Assembly: GCA_025526915.1 (NCBI GenBank)
Contig: JAHLKH010000122.1
Span: 19,512-83,511 of the forward strand
DNA: 64,000 nt
Direction: 5' to 3'
Origin: Entophlyctis helioformis
Lineage: Eukaryota; Chytridiomycota; Chytridiomycetes; Chytridiales; Chytriomycetaceae
The notes under the pieces were generated by a model. The model searched no databases. It was not told the DNA's origin and saw only the letters and a program-made list of their open reading frames with translations. Positions within the stretch are counted from its first letter, which is position 1, and the number at the start of each line of letters is the position of its first letter. This document shows, piece by piece, positions 1 through 12,471 of the stretch. Made by a program: the position numbers and the translations under genes.

Positions 1-1294
1 ACATGCGGCTGGCGTTCCGTGAGCTGCATCCCGTCTTCAAACACGTTGGGCTGGACGATGGCATTGACCCTGCAACGTCATCCTCGCTCGGCGACGATCC
101 ATTCTTGCTGAAGCATGTCGAGGTTGGCTTGACAGTACTGGCGTCAGCGTCATCGCGTGTTGCACGGCAGTATGCAAAGCAAGGCATACCAGCAAACTTG
201 CGTCCAAAAGTGTGGGACCTGATCATGCAGTCGGATATGACGGACTGCTATGCCGCACATGTAAGATACTGCTGTACTTGTTGGCCTCTGTTGTGCCACG
301 CCGAGCACTCACGTCGGCGCGTTGGGACAGGTTCGCAGGATACACACGCGACTCAAAGTCATGGTGTCACGCCACGATCTCCTTGTCGACCGCCTGATTC
401 AACTGGACGCCAAGCATGCTGGAAACGACGACGGATACTTTGTATTCGAGGACATGGTGCGCGATGTACTTTTGCTTTGGACTCGAGACGTATGGCTCCA
501 GCGAGCTGTGGGTCCGCCAGGGCGTGCTGGAACAAGCTCAAGTCATCCCAAGACTGATGCCAAGGGCCAATATGCCTCAACGCTTGCATCCATTTACGGC
601 GTGCCCATGTCTGCAAAACCCTCCGAGTGGACGATGGACAACGAGGCATATCCGCCAAACGGGATTCTTCCATTCTGGGGGATTTCTCTGTATGCCATGC
701 CGGTGTGCTTCCTGCACGAGACGGCAGAGCACGTCTATATGACATTCCGTGAACTGTACTCAAGGTATCGCGGTGATATCGATCGTGCTTCCTGGTCAAC
801 CTGCCAGCTGACGACCAGCTTCCTCTTGCGATAGGTACTTTTTCAACTTGCACACCATCTCGTCACAGCCGGGAACGCTGCTGCACCTGTGCGCAACATT
901 CCAGAACCTGCTCAAGCAGGCCGATGCACTTGTGTACTTTCATCTGTCAACCACTCTGTCGCTCGCACCATTGGACCTGGCCTTCAAGTGGATGCTCTAT
1001 GCCTTTGTTGGTGTCTTGGATTGCGAGCAGGTGCTTCTACTCTGGGACCGCATCCTCGCATATGATTCGCTGGAGCTGCTTCCGTTGACTGCCGTGGCTC
1101 TGATTGTGTTCCGGCGCGACCTTGTGCTGCAGTCTCAGAATTCAAACGAGATCGAGGCGTGTTTCTCAGACTTGTCCATGCTCAAATGGGTGCCGCTTGT
1201 TCAGCAGTTGCTGTTTCATTCATGCGATTCCGATGTCAGGCCCACCTCTAATGCGCAAGGCAACCCAACAACGAGGACGAGGGGCAAATCCTGA
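1..1294 (+). CDS. TBC1D19-like TBC-domain RabGAP, 5' end missing
   Basis: This is the C-terminal part of a TBC (Tre2/Bub2/Cdc16) domain protein, a family that stimulates GTP hydrolysis by Rab GTPases. Exons are 1(3)-260, 331-764 and 835-1294; both introns are 70 bp GT-AG and the joins are phase-consistent. The first exon carries the TBC entry motif KQGIPANLRPKVW. Exon 2 has NDDGYFVFEDMV, YPPNGILPFWGISLY and CFLHETAEHVY, and exon 3 has AFKWMLYAFVGVLDCEQVLLLWDR (shown here only as a landmark: the FKWM...LLLWDRIL block) followed by SLELLPLTAVA. Their order and spacing match TBC1D19 as I remember it rather than generic TBC proteins. The ATG at position 3 is probably internal, because the family has a longer N-terminus, so the gene starts left of the window. 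The last ~20 residues (after LLFHSCDSD) are not recognisable and could hide another intron. Confidence 0.8.
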
Positions 1295-1580
1295 ATGAAG
1301 ACGACGGAAACGGCTTGAAGGTTGGCACGCTTCAATCCAATAGATCTCGTCAGTCTCTCTACAATCATGTGTCTGTGATCGTCTCTTCGATGTCTTGGCG
1401 ACTTGAGCTGTGCCATTCTGTTGTGGTGTCCTGAGCCAGCGACATTCACCACACAGCGGCCAGGAAACGCGAAACCAGACGCGTTGCCCTGACGCGCTTT
1501 CCCCCGTCTAACATTATCGTCAGCAAACAAACCACAGAAGAAGAAGCACAAGAGATACCAGACACGCCTAAACCTGCCCG

Positions 1581-4500
1581 ATGGCAAGCATCATCGCCAC
1601 CCTGTTTGGGCTTGCCCTCAGCGTCGCTCAGCACTGCGCTGCTGTCGACGTATCGCCGAGCAACTTTGTCGTGTCCGCTTTCAGCCTCGCCATGGCGTTT
1701 GCTACTCTTCTGGCTCTTATCGTTCTTGTCGCGGCCTACTTCGTCGTCGAAGTGTTCTGTCGACTTTACGTACGTTCCATCCCATGCTATCTGTGTTGTG
1801 CCTCTTGCCTCTTGCATCTTGCCTCTTGCTGCCGTGGCTTGGCGCTTCCCTATCTCTCTGCCCTGTTGCCCGCTCGCTCTGTTCTTGCCTGCTGTCCCTC
1901 GCGCTCTCTGTCGCTGTCTGTGCGACTGCGCATGCCATCGCTGCAGAAGCAACAAAAGCCTATTCATCCCTGTTCGTGTCCGCCCGTTGCGGGCCTTGTG
2001 GCACGGGACCCCATGCCATCGCGTCGACACGTCCGTTCATGACAAGCAACACGAAGACGCGTCGCGCTCGGCCTGCCCCCTTGAACTCTGTGCTCACTCG
2101 CGACGTCGCTGACTGACACGCTTGCCGTCTGCAGTCTCTGCTTTCTGCTTTTGCAAACGGGCCCGTTTCCATCGTTGCCGTCCGCCGTCTGTCGTTCCTC
2201 GTGACTCAAGTCAAAGACGGCAGTGCCACGACTGGCTGTCAGCATGGCATCAGCAGTGTCGCGCAAGCTCCAGAGACAAGCTTGCCGACACCTGCCCAAA
2301 ATGATCCTTGCAAAGACGCGCTTTGGAGACTCGCCCTCGAAACGCCCCTTCCATTATCGCCTCCCGCGTCCCCATCCCTGTTGCCGTCGCTGTCCTCGCG
2401 TCTGCTTCCCCCGCCACCAATGACTATTGGCAAGTCGGCCACCACACCGCCACCAGGTGCCAGCGTCGCGCTTTCCGGTGTGATGGTGCTCTATGTGCCG
2501 CCCTGCCAAGTGAGTGTCATCTCTCATCTTGCCTGTTCCATTGATTGCACTGTTGTTGGTTCCAAGACAATGCATCTGACCGTTGCGTTCCAACCGATTG
2601 ACTACTCAGCTCGTCACGGCGTGCCGCTCGGTCGTGGTTCCTTTGGACGACATGTCGACTTCGTCGGACGGAACGATGTCGCCTGGCGAGCCATTGGCAG
2701 ACCCGCAAGTCAAGCTGGAAGTCTGCACTCTGATCGCGTCGGCCGTGTCGTCGCTCATCTCGCCTGTCAAGCCATCAGCCCGCCAGCCTCCTGCCTCGAC
2801 GCCTCGTTCTGGCTGCCCCGCAACCGACACAGTGGCCCGTAACTTGCAGCCAGCCAAGAGCGGCTCGCCCACGCCACCTTTGTCGGCTGTGCCGTTGGCC
2901 GCGTCGATCCCACACTCGACCGTGTCCAAGTCTCCTTCCCTTATGACTGCGTCCACGCCAGGACCTTCTGATAAAGTCCAGCCCGTCGCAATGGCCAGCG
3001 TCGGTGCTGCGGTTGCTGTGATGGATGCACCTGTCGCATCTGTTTCGAAGGTCAGTCCTCATGCGTCGCTGGCAGACCCACTGGCTATGGTTACTGGCAG
3101 ACGCACTCATGCCATCAATGCCATCAATGCCGCATCGACATCACAGCCAGCAACATCCACTCTGCCAGCTGTTGCTGCTGTTGCGACCGATGTGATCAAG
3201 TCTGCGGCTTCCTCTGCCACCTCTCAAGAGCCGAGATCGCCGACTCTCGTCACCACCACTGCGAGTGCAGCCAAGACGGGTTCAACTACCTCGGTCTCTG
3301 CAAAGCAAGACGCAGAAGGCATCCCAAACAAGGCGATCGCTGCCATGACGAGCAAGCCAGTAGCAAAGCCGCCAGCGAAGTCTTCCAAGCCTGTCGCGTC
3401 TGTTGGTCAAGCTGCTGCCGTTCCGACCGATGTGATCCAGTCGGCGGCTTCCTCTGCCACCTCTCAAGAGCCGAGATCGCCGCCTCCCGTCACTACCACT
3501 GCAAGTGCAGCCAAGATGGAGTCAACTACCTCGGTCTCTGCAAAGCAAGACGCAGAAGGCATCCCAAACAAGGCGATCGCTGCCATGACGAGCAAGCCAG
3601 TAGCAAAGCCGCCAGCGAAGTCTTCCAAGCCTGTCGCGTCTGTTGGTCAAGCTGCTGCCGTTCCGACCGATGTGATCAAGTCTGCGGCTTCCTCTGCCAC
3701 CTCTCAAGAGCCGAGATCGCCGCCTCCCGTCACTACCACTGCGAGTGCAGCCAAGATGGAGTCAACTACCTCGGTCTCTGCAAAGCAAGACGCAGAAGGC
3801 ATCCCAAACAAGGCGATCGCTGCCATGACGAGCAAGCCAGTAGCAAAGCCGCCAGCGAAGTCTTCCAAGCCTGTCGCGTCTGTTGGTCAAGCTGCTGCCG
3901 TTCCGACCGATGTGATCCAGTCGGCGGCTTCCTCTGCCACCTCTCAAGAGCCGAGATCGCCGCCTCCCGTCACTACCACTGCAAGTGCAGCCAAGACGGG
4001 TTCAACTACCTCGGTCTCTGCAAAGCAAGACGCAGAAGGCATCCCAAACAAGGCGATCGCTGCCATGACGAGCAAGCCAGTAGCAAAGCCGCCAGCGAAG
4101 TCTTCCAAGCCTGTCGCGTCTGTTGGTCAAGCTGCTGCCGTTCCGACCGATGTGATCAAGTCTGCGGCTTCCTCTGCCACCTCTCAAGAGCCGAGATCGC
4201 CGCCTCCCGTCACTACCACTGCGAGTGCAGCCAAGATGGAGTCAACTACCTCGGTCTCTGCAAAGCAAGACGCAGAAGGCATCCCAAACAAGGCGATCGC
4301 TGCCATGACGAGCAAGCCAGTAGCAAAGCCGCCAGCGAAGTCTTCCAAGCCTGTCGCGTCTGTTGGTCAAGCTGCTGCCGTTCCGACCGATGTGATCCAG
4401 TCGGCGGCTTCCTCTGCCACCTCTCAAGAGCCGAGATCGCCGCCTCCCGTCACTACCACTGCAAGTGCAGCCAAGACGGGTTCAACTACCTCGGTCTCTG

Positions 4501-6131
4501 CAAAGCAAGACGCAGAAGGCATCCCAAACAAGGCGATCGCTGCCACGACGAGCAAGCCAGTGGCAAAGCCGCCAGCGAAGTCTTCCAAGCCTGTCGCGTC
4601 TGTTGGTCACGCCACAGCTACCGTCGCCGCTGCCGCCACCAAGATCACTACCGCGCCAGCCAACGTGCCCGCAGCTTCTCAATCCACTCTGACTTCTCTT
4701 CCTTCTGCGGGGTTACTGGCAGTCAGGCTGCCGCAGCCCAAACCATCCGACGGCCACTCAGGAGCCATGTCTCCAAAGAAGAGCACATCCACTGCTGCAC
4801 TCAAGTCACTGCTATCGGATGCTGCACCGGCTGATCAAACAGCTGCTGCCAAGGCATCGTCTTCCCAAACCGGACAGTCCTCTGCCGGATCTTCGTCTGC
4901 GGATGCTGCCAAAGTCAGTGCTCCTGCCAAAGGCGTGGCTGGCAAGTCCTTGATCTCGTCGCCTGTAGCAAGAGTCAGGACGGGAGACGCGACGCCTGTC
5001 AATGCGCAAGACAAGACGCGTGATAAGACGGCAGCCAAGTCGGCAGGCAAGTCGGCAGCCAACTCCCCAAACCTGCCGCCTGCCTCAACAACAAAGCCGG
5101 ACGGCACGACCAAGAAGACGCCTTCCGCGGTAGGATCGTCAGTGTCGCATGCTGGCAGCTCCAGCCTGTCTCGGAACCAGCCGCAGTCTGCCGAGACTGG
5201 CAAGACGACAAAGACATCCGATGCTGGATCCGGCAGCAAGACACTCCCGGCCGTCTCCAGCTCGTCATGTCTACCTGCGACAGCAACATCCATTGGCGGC
5301 TCGTCGCGGAGCAAACCGGCTGGTCCAAAGCAAACCCCATCACCACCAGCAGCAAGCGCGTCTGTTGCGCCAGTGGTTCGTCAACGTTTTCGCCCAGCCG
5401 CTGCTGCTGCACCACCAACAGCCACAATCGCGACGCCGCGTTCGGCGGACAAGGAGGCCCAAGAGCGTGCCCACAGATATCATCTTCTTGCCAACGCGTT
5501 GAACGATACTCCTGCGCCGTCTCGCCCAGCCACTGTTGCTGCGCCACCAACAGCAGCTGTTGCCAAGATAGAATCGGAAGCGAACGACAACTCCATGGAC
5601 TCTATGAGCGACGAGGAGTACCGCCAGCTCTACTTTCCAAATGCGGCGAACACGACCAATGCAGTGAACGCGGCAAACACGAGCATGCCTTTAGCCCATG
5701 GCACAGCTGCCAATACGTCGGATGGTCAGGGCAACACACAATTAGTGCCGATGGATGTGGACGATCCGCACACTGTCGTGCAGCCAAAGGCCGCCAAAGA
5801 TCCCGACGATGACGTGCAGCCCATGCAGGTCGATGATTCGGCCTGGCATGCATTTCAACGCATCCGAAGAATGATAGATGAGAAGCCGTTTCGCCATCCT
5901 GCAATCAACCCGCGGCCTCGCAAGTATTGGGGATATCTGAGCGAGACGCTCTATCTGCGCTATTCCCCGTTTCAGTTTGAACGCGAGCCAAACCCCGATA
6001 ACCCCAGCTGGGAGCGCAAGTTTCGGGCAGCCACATGTCCTTGTAAACCCGTGCCGGTCATGGACCCTGCTGCGCTCAAATGGACGCTTCCTGGCTTGGA
6101 ACCCAACCAGTTCCCCACAAGGGACTGGTGA
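1581..6131 (+). CDS. Membrane-anchored Ala/Ser/Thr/Pro/Lys-rich repeat protein, unknown function
   Basis: I do not recognise a family. Three exons join in phase 0: 1581-1769, 2135-2509 and 2610-6131, giving about 1,361 aa. Exon 1 encodes one strongly hydrophobic segment (residues ~29-57, FSLAMAFATLLALIVLVAAYF), so the protein is probably anchored near its N-terminus. A long disordered Ala/Ser/Thr/Pro/Lys-rich middle follows. It includes six near-identical 80-residue repeats (nt ~3183-4622) with the pattern PTDVIxSAASSATSQEPRSP...SKPVAKPPAKSSKPVASVGQ. The C-terminal ~80 residues are different: acidic, then aromatic and proline-rich (RPRKYWGYLSETLYLRYSPF, then PTRDW at the end), and look like a folded or binding module. 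The first intron (1770-2134) is unusually long for this gene. A mucin-like or cell-surface role is possible but is only a guess from composition. Confidence 0.6.
3183..4622 (+). repeat. 240-bp tandem repeat, six units, with 480-bp higher-order pairing
   Basis: Six units of exactly 240 bp (80 codons) lie in frame inside exon 3 of the preceding gene. They start near 3183, 3423, 3663, 3903, 4143 and 4383. Two diagnostic positions show a dimer structure. The codon after GATGTGATC alternates AAG/CAG through all six units. The later site reads ACGGGT in units 1, 4 and 6 but ATGGAG in units 2, 3 and 5. Units 3-4 and 5-6 are therefore almost the same 480-bp block duplicated. Synonymous divergence is close to zero, so expansion or gene conversion is recent. 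Confidence 0.95.
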
Positions 6132-7242
6132 TCGCGTGTACGCAGAACCTTTTTGGCCACATTTCGCCTCGCCCGTCTTGCACGGCTTGTTCGCCTCCTT
6201 TCGCCTCTCTCCTGGATCCGCGATCCATGGACGCCTGTCCTGTGCATACTCCTGTATCTCGTCGTTCCACGCACACCACACACACCACACACACCACACA
6301 CCACGCACACCACGCACACCACGCACCGCATCACCCCGCTTCTCGTTCTCACTCCACCCCTTTCTCGTCGTCGCAAAGTTTGCTGTCCGGTTGCTGTTGG
6401 TCAAGGCACACGCGGCTCTGTCGCGTCACTCCTTGGTTGAGCCAAACAGCAAGCAGCACAACTCGCCTGCGGCCCTGTGAGCATCGCTGCTCTCATGACC
6501 AAGACCACTGGGGTCATTGCGACCCCCATCACGACCTCGACACACCCGTTCAACCTTTCACTTTGGGGCATATTCGATACACACACACACACGTCGCTCG
6601 TTCTTCTCGTTCTTCCCGTTCTTCCCGTTCCGCTCGTTTTCTAGCTCGTTCTGGCTCTCGTTGTTTCTGTTTGGATCGTTTTGGCGACACTCGACACGCC
6701 GCTGCTGTGACTCCAGCGAGAGTCCCTTTGACGGCAGTGGCTTTGAGTGTCTGGGTCGTGTTTTCGTTGCTTTCCTTCGTTCGTTCGTTCGTTCGTTCTT
6801 GTTTGTGTTCTGGTAGGTCGACGATTGCTGCTGCCATGCAGCGAGCCGCCAGTCCTTGACACTGTCTGACAACGCATGATTGTCTGGACAGGAGGCTTTG
6901 CTGATCGCTCGGTTCGGTTCAGTCGTTTGTGTTTGGCGCGGCCCAGTCTGCAGTGATGGCACGTCAGCTGGCAATGCAGCAATGCTGTGTTGCAAGGCCA
7001 TTGAGAACTGCCTGATCTGCACATTGGTGTCTGCCGCAAACTACCAACCAACCAGCCAGCAAGCCAGCCAACTAGCCAGCCCATATGGGACTCACTCCCT
7101 CTCTGTTGCAATTGACAATGATCAATAAACGCACAGATACTACGACTCGTTCCAAAGAGCTGCATCGCACGCCTGGTCAGCAAGTGCACCGATCGGTCTG
7201 GCCGCGACTTCCAACCCAGTTTCGCAACTGCCGATCTTGCAA
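6132..7242. other. Intergenic region with simple repeats, no gene seen
   Basis: This 1.1-kb gap lies between the repeat protein and MRPS5. It holds a (CACACCA)n-type microsatellite around 6270-6330, a short (AC)n near 6580-6592 and a GTTC/CGTT-rich run around 6600-6800. No open frame shows recognisable protein similarity or plausible splice-linked coding. It presumably contains the 3' UTR of the upstream gene and the promoter of MRPS5. Confidence 0.5.
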
Positions 7243-8399
7243 ATGCTCGCTGCAGCTGGCCGCAGAGCAGCGTCGACTGCCACAACTGTCATGGGCATGT
7301 CCATGAGCAAGAGCATGCCGCTGTCGAGAGCAGGCGCACTCGCCAACCTGGCTGCGGCGTCTTCCGCCAGCCGCCTCTCATGCACGACTCTGGCCGCACC
7401 GTCGGCGTTCAACGTCAGCAGCCGGCTCATGGCGACGGTTGCAGACGGCGATTCTGCGGCCAAGGTGCCCAAGGAAGCCAAGGCGCCTAAGGAGGCTAAG
7501 AAGGCCAAGGAGGCCAAGGAGGCCAAGCCTGCCGCTGCTGCTGCTGGTTCTGCCAAGACCGAGAGCCGCAGCAAGACGGCCAAGTCCGACTCCACAGCAG
7601 ACAAGGAGACGCCAGCAGCAGCAGCAGAAGCAGGAGATCAGCAGACGCAACGCAGAGACAGACGCCAGCGCGGCGACCAAGCCTTTGGAGCCAGTGCAGC
7701 CAGTGGAGCCAGTGGAGCAGGCGCCGCCAGCCTGCAGGCCCGCGAGCCGTTCCTCCGCCGAGTGCTGCACATCCGCAAAGTCGCCCGTGTCAACAGCGGT
7801 GGCAAGGTGCGGTCCGTGTCGGCGCTCGTCGTGGTCGGCAACCAGAACGGCTCGGCCGGCTACGGCATGGGCCGCGCCGAGGACGGCTCGTCGGCCATCC
7901 AAAAGGCCACGGCGCAGGCCGAGAAGAACATGGTCTTCTTTGACCGTCTCGAGAACCGCACCATCTTCTCGGACATTGACCACCAGTTCCACCATGTCCG
8001 TCTCAAGCTGTTTTCTGCGCGGCCAGGTAAGCTCTGCCGCCTTGAGCGTCTCGCCTTGTGCACCTTGCTGAATGGCGGCATGCATGTGTGCGGCTCTCTG
8101 TCCATGCAACTGACGAATGCAATACTTGGCTGCACTGGCGCATTTCTTTGTGGCGTGTGTGGTCTGTGCGGTGCTCGACAGGTTACGGTCTAGTCGTCAA
8201 CAACTACGTTCACGAAGTCGCCCGCTGCATTGGTATCTCGGATCTGGGCGGCAAGGTCCACGGATCCAAGAACCCCATGAACGTGATCAAGGCTGCGTTT
8301 GAGGCGTTCTCGTCCCAAAAGCGCCCGTCGGACATTGCCAAGATCCGCGGCAAGAAGGTGGTGGATGTCGAGATGGCCTACTACGGCACCAAGCTGTGA
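7243..8399 (+). CDS. MRPS5: Mitochondrial small-subunit ribosomal protein uS5m
   Basis: Two exons, 7243-8026 and 8182-8399, join in phase 1 across a 155-bp GT-AG intron (about 333 aa). The C-terminal half is a clear bacterial-type S5: the N-domain has EPFLRRVLHIRKVARVNSGG, VVVGNQNGSAGYGMGRAED and AEKNMVFF, and the C-domain after the splice reads RPGYGLVVNNYVHEVARCIG through PMNVIKAAFEAF. The first ~120 residues are Ala/Ser/Lys-rich with many Arg early on, as expected for a mitochondrial targeting sequence plus a disordered linker. A run of KEAK repeats (residues ~75-100) is low-complexity. The start chosen is the first ATG in the frame. It acts in decoding accuracy and mRNA entry on the mitoribosomal small subunit. 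The gene converges on ACTR10, with 62 bp between the stop codons. Confidence 0.9.
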
Positions 8400-8461
8400 T
8401 TTGGAACAAGGAATACAGATGACGGCAATGATTGATAGTTGGATTGTTCTTACGTGCTTTG

Positions 8462-10484
8462 TCATGATGCGGCGGCGGCGGCTGTAGAGTGTGGCGGCGG
8501 TGTTGTGCTCCAGTCGGGCACGATGGGCCGTTCTGCGAATTCCTCGCGGGTGACCTCTGTCGTGGTCTTCATCTTGACAGCAGCAGCAAGCGAGCCTGTC
8601 CATTGGATGGTCTCGTCGTCAGAACAGCCACATGCACGTCGACTCTTTTCGACTCGTGGCTCACCTCCGATCCATGCCCTCAAAGCTGGCTGGAATGGGC
8701 TGTGCATAAAGCGCGTCTTGGCTACCAAGCCCTTCAGCGATGAAAATCCAGGTATTGCGTCAGGGGCAGCCATGATGTGATGCCTGAGCCGCTGCTCCAA
8801 GCCCGGAATCATGAACGTTGCGCCAGCCACAAGGACGTTCTGTATCAACTCGCCACGAATAGCCAAAGGACACTGCCGATCCCGCGTGTCAGTCAAGTCT
8901 CTCATGCGCATGGCCAGCATACAGATGAGCGGGCACAGACACGAGGGCCGGAATGCAGGCCTACCTTGAGTAGACTGTTCAGCACACACGACTGCATGGA
9001 TTCGCCCTCGTCGTCCCCCTCAAACAGGGCATTCACAGCCTCGCGTCTGATCCATGCAGGAACCACTATCGTCTGTCCCGGCCCAGCAGGCACCTGGATA
9101 GTAGGCTCAGTCGCAGTCTCCAGCTGATCGTGATCCTGATTCTGATCTTGAGCCTGATCTGCCGTCGGCTGCTCCCCTTGCCGACGCCCCACATGAGATT
9201 CAGGGAGTGCTGGCGCAACCACGAGTCGCAGGGTGAGGTTGTCCCAGAACCAACTGCCAAGCGAATCGACAACATCTTCCAGTGCAAATGAGAGCGTGCA
9301 TGCGGATCCGGTCGCTGCACTCGTGTCATCAACTGCTGCTGAGCTCGACACAAGGCGGCCGTGGTCTTTGATGAGTTGCTTGAGACGCGCAGTGACGTGA
9401 TCGCCTGCAAGAGGCACGCTCTGTGCATATGCTGTCAATGGCACACCATCGTAGACCTGGCAGTTCATGTCCGTTCCGTGTTAGCTCAAGGGCCCAGCCA
9501 GCAAGGATGGCAGGGCGGTGCGAAGACGCATACCGGCAGAACAACCGTTTCGCACTGTTCACTTTCAACGACAAGGCCAGTGTTGAAGCCTGTGGACAAC
9601 AGGGCAGCGAAGGGAGAGGGCAGGAATGTGATGGCGGGAACCTGGCGTTCAGCATCCAAGGCCGAGATGCAAGGAAGCGTCAGGTCTACAGGTGCTCGGC
9701 ATGCACTGGCGTAGCATTGGTCGACTGCTTACACCGAACCTGGCAAACAAGAGAGCGGCCAGTGCACGCTTGATGTCGATCGGCACAAACAGCGGCTCGC
9801 AGACGACGATCCGTTTCTGTTTGGCGTCTGTGAGGAGGATGCGTTCGTAGACAGTGCGCAGAGTGCTCTGAAGAAACGCGGTCGATGCACGCGACGGCTG
9901 GTGGTGCATGCCATAGATCTGCACCATCTGAGCACACAAACGATCGCACGCAGGCGGTGAGCAGCGTGCATGCAGGGCGAACGGCGGCATGGGAAGCACA
10001 GCCGGCAACTTGCATTGGCGTCCGAGGCCAGAGCCGTGCCAGCTAGCGACACCAGCACGGCGTGGGGGTGGCTCTGCGCCACAAACGGGATCAGCGTCTG
10101 GCGCGGGCTACTCTCGAGCGAGAAGCCAGCGCGGATCGTGTGGGTGCCCAGCTGGATGACCACGCGGTCGTCTGAGCCGTAGAACGACTGCTTCTTGAGG
10201 ATGCCGGACGAGAGCGCCGCATGGCCGAGCGTGGCGCCCGTGGAGCCGGCGGTTGAACCCGCGGCAAAGCTGCCGCCTGGCGAGCCTGGCGCCGACGAGC
10301 CCGACGTGGAGCTGCGCGACGAGGCGGCGGCCGAGAATGTGACGACGTTGAGGCTCGACGGCGCAGAGGCGGCTGCTGACTGTGCGGACGGCGGCGCAGA
10401 GGAGCCGGCGTTGGCCACCTGCAGGCCGGGCGCTGTTGTCGAGGCCGTGCCCGCGCCGACGACGCCGAGCAGACTCCGCAGCAT
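8462..10484 (-). CDS. ACTR10: Actin-related protein 10 (dynactin pointed-end complex)
   Basis: Six exons on the minus strand: 10484-10053, 9927-9733, 9641-9534, 9456-8965, 8839-8665 and 8595-8462. All introns are GT-AG and 69-125 bp, and the frame holds throughout. The 10052-9928 intron has a weak donor (GTGTCG) and is the least certain. Diagnostic actin-fold pieces are VVIQLGTHTIRAGFSLES, IVVCEPLFVPIDIKRALA, VPAITFLPSPFAALLSTG followed by TGLVVESEQCETVVLP and YDGVPL, NVLVAGATFMIPGLEQRL (phosphate-2 loop), and the terminal WIGGSLAAA...RPIVPDW, which matches the ARP10 C-terminus. ARP10 caps the pointed end of the ARP1 filament in dynactin, the dynein cofactor. The N-terminal ~85 residues are Ala/Ser-rich and probably disordered. 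The start is 96 bp from the divergent SLC35B4-like gene. Confidence 0.88.
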
Positions 10485-10580
10485 GTCGACGTGTGTGCGT
10501 GTCGCTGCGATTCACGACTAAGACGACGACGTTGGCGACAACTTTGGCGACAACTTCGACAACTATTACGACGACGAGAG

Positions 10581-12471
10581 ATGCGAGGCAACTCGACGCA
10601 CTTGGCGTCGGTCGCGCCGCTGCTGTTTGTGCGCGAGTGGCTGCTGGTCGGCGTGCTCATCTTTGGCGGCTGCTGCACCTGCGTCTACACGCTCGAGCTG
10701 CTCATCCGGTGCGTGCGTTGCGTCTGCTCGTTGCATGGTTCTGTTGGCTGCTCGTTGCATGCCGCATGCTGCCTGTATGCCTGCATGCATGCCTGCATGC
10801 CTGCAGCCGCTCAGTGTGCACCAGCATCTGCCAGCATCTGCCGCCACCACCCGCCAGCCCGCCAGCCCGCCCGCTGACAACGCCGATGCGCCAGATCCGC
10901 CCCCAAGAGCGGCACGCTCATCACGTTTGCCCAGTTCCTGTTCGTGGCCGTCGAGGGCCTCGTCAGCAACATCCAGTGGGCCGCCCCCCGCGACGCTCCC
11001 CTGCCGCTGCACAGTCCCGTCGCCCGCAAATCCCTGTCGCAGCCGCCCCTCGACGCCGCAGCGCCTCTGTCCAGCGATGTCTCGGCCGTCAGCTCTGCAA
11101 ACTCGACGCCGGACCGGTCGCGGTCCAAGAGCCTCCACAACACCTTGGCCGGCGTGCACCCTCCGCCGTCGCCGCCACCACCACCTGCCGCCGCTGCCGC
11201 TGCCAAGGAGCGCGCGCCGTGGCGCTTCCCGCTGCGGCTGCGGCCGCGCGTCATCCCCTTGTCGCGCTGGGTCTCCATGGTCGCCCTGTTTCTGACCAGC
11301 TCGGTCATCAACAACCATGCGCTGCGGTACCGCCTGGCCATGCCCGTGCACATCATTTTCCGCTCCGGCTCGCTCCTTGTGAGCATGATCATGACGTGGT
11401 TCATGTTCAGGAGACGGTTCGTCGCGCGCGCTCTGTCGTGTCTCTGTCGTGTCTCTGTCGTGTCTCTGTCGTGTCTCTGTCGTGTCTCTCTGGCCATGTC
11501 TGGTCTGCCTGCCCGCTGACATGCGTCCGTTGCTTTGCGTCTATCAAATGACAGGTTTCCCCGTGGACAGGTTGTCGGCGTCGTGCTCGTCACCGTTGGC
11601 ATCATCATGACCACGCTGCGGCCATCGGCAGTCAGCCCGGTCGCGCCAGCCGACGAGGTGCCGCTGCTCGAGATCCTCACAGGCGTGTCAATCCTCACGT
11701 TTGGACTCGTTCTCACGTGTTTCCTGGGCCTGCTGCAGCAGCAGACGTACGCGCACTATGGCCAGCAGTGGCGCGAGGGCCTCTTTTACATGCACGCGCT
11801 CGGCCTGCCCGCGTTTGTGTTCATGTACGCCGACCTCAAGGCGCAGGTGCTGGACTTTCATGCCTCGCCCCTCATGTCCGTCGGTGAGGCATTCGAGTCG
11901 TTCTTGCCTGGATCGTTTGCCCGCACGGTCTGGGGTGCGGTGGGCGGCCATGCTTTGCGCAGCCTGCACCTCCCGGAGATGTGGGTGTACCTCGCATGGA
12001 ACGTCTTGACACAATGTAAGTGGTGTGTTCACGTGTGCCCTTGCCCGGCGTCTGTCGCGGCTGACCTGGCAAACAACTGACCTTGTGGCCGGGGCGAATG
12101 CCTCCAGATGTGTGCATTTCGGGCGTCCACAAACTGAGTTCCATGGCATCTGCCGTCACGCTCAACCTGGCAAGTCCACTCACTCCCTCCAACTCACACT
12201 CACCCTCCCTGTCACACACGTAGTCATGCGCGACTAACAATAGCAAACGCCACAGATCCTGACGGTCCGCAAGTTTGTGTCGCTGGTGCTGTCCGTCATG
12301 ATCTTCAAGAACGAGTTCACGGCATACAACTGGATGGGTGCTGTGGCCGTGTTCCTGGGCACGATCGTGTACAGCACGGCGCGCACGGCCAAGCCCAAGG
12401 CATCGTCGCCGTCGAGCTCAAAGACCGGCACACACCGACTGGACGTGTCTGACAAGAAGCGAATGGACTGA
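10581..12471 (+). CDS. SLC35B4/YEA4-type nucleotide-sugar transporter
   Basis: Five exons: 10581-10708, 10895-11416, 11555-12015, 12108-12169 and 12256-12471. The last intron (12170-12255) has a GC donor (CTG|GCAAGT) and every join is phase-consistent. The protein is a multi-span Golgi/ER membrane carrier. Family signatures in order: VGVLIFGGCCTCVYTLELL, GTLITFAQFLFVAVEGLVSN, SSVINNHALRYRLAMPVHII, FRSGSLLVSMI, LQQQTYAHYGQQWREGLFY, NVLTQYVCISGVHKLSSM and ILTVRKFVSLVLSVMIFKNE. They track human SLC35B4 (UDP-xylose/UDP-GlcNAc) very closely. An insertion of ~80 residues, rich in Pro/Ala/Ser, sits in the first cytosolic loop. Substrate choice cannot be read from sequence. The 138-bp third-exon-flanking intron (11417-11554) contains five copies of an 11-bp GTGTCTCTGTC repeat. 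Confidence 0.9.

Noticed and set aside
3183..4622. CRISPR-like repeat array
   Set aside because: Units are contiguous 240-bp coding repeats without spacers, in a eukaryotic gene.
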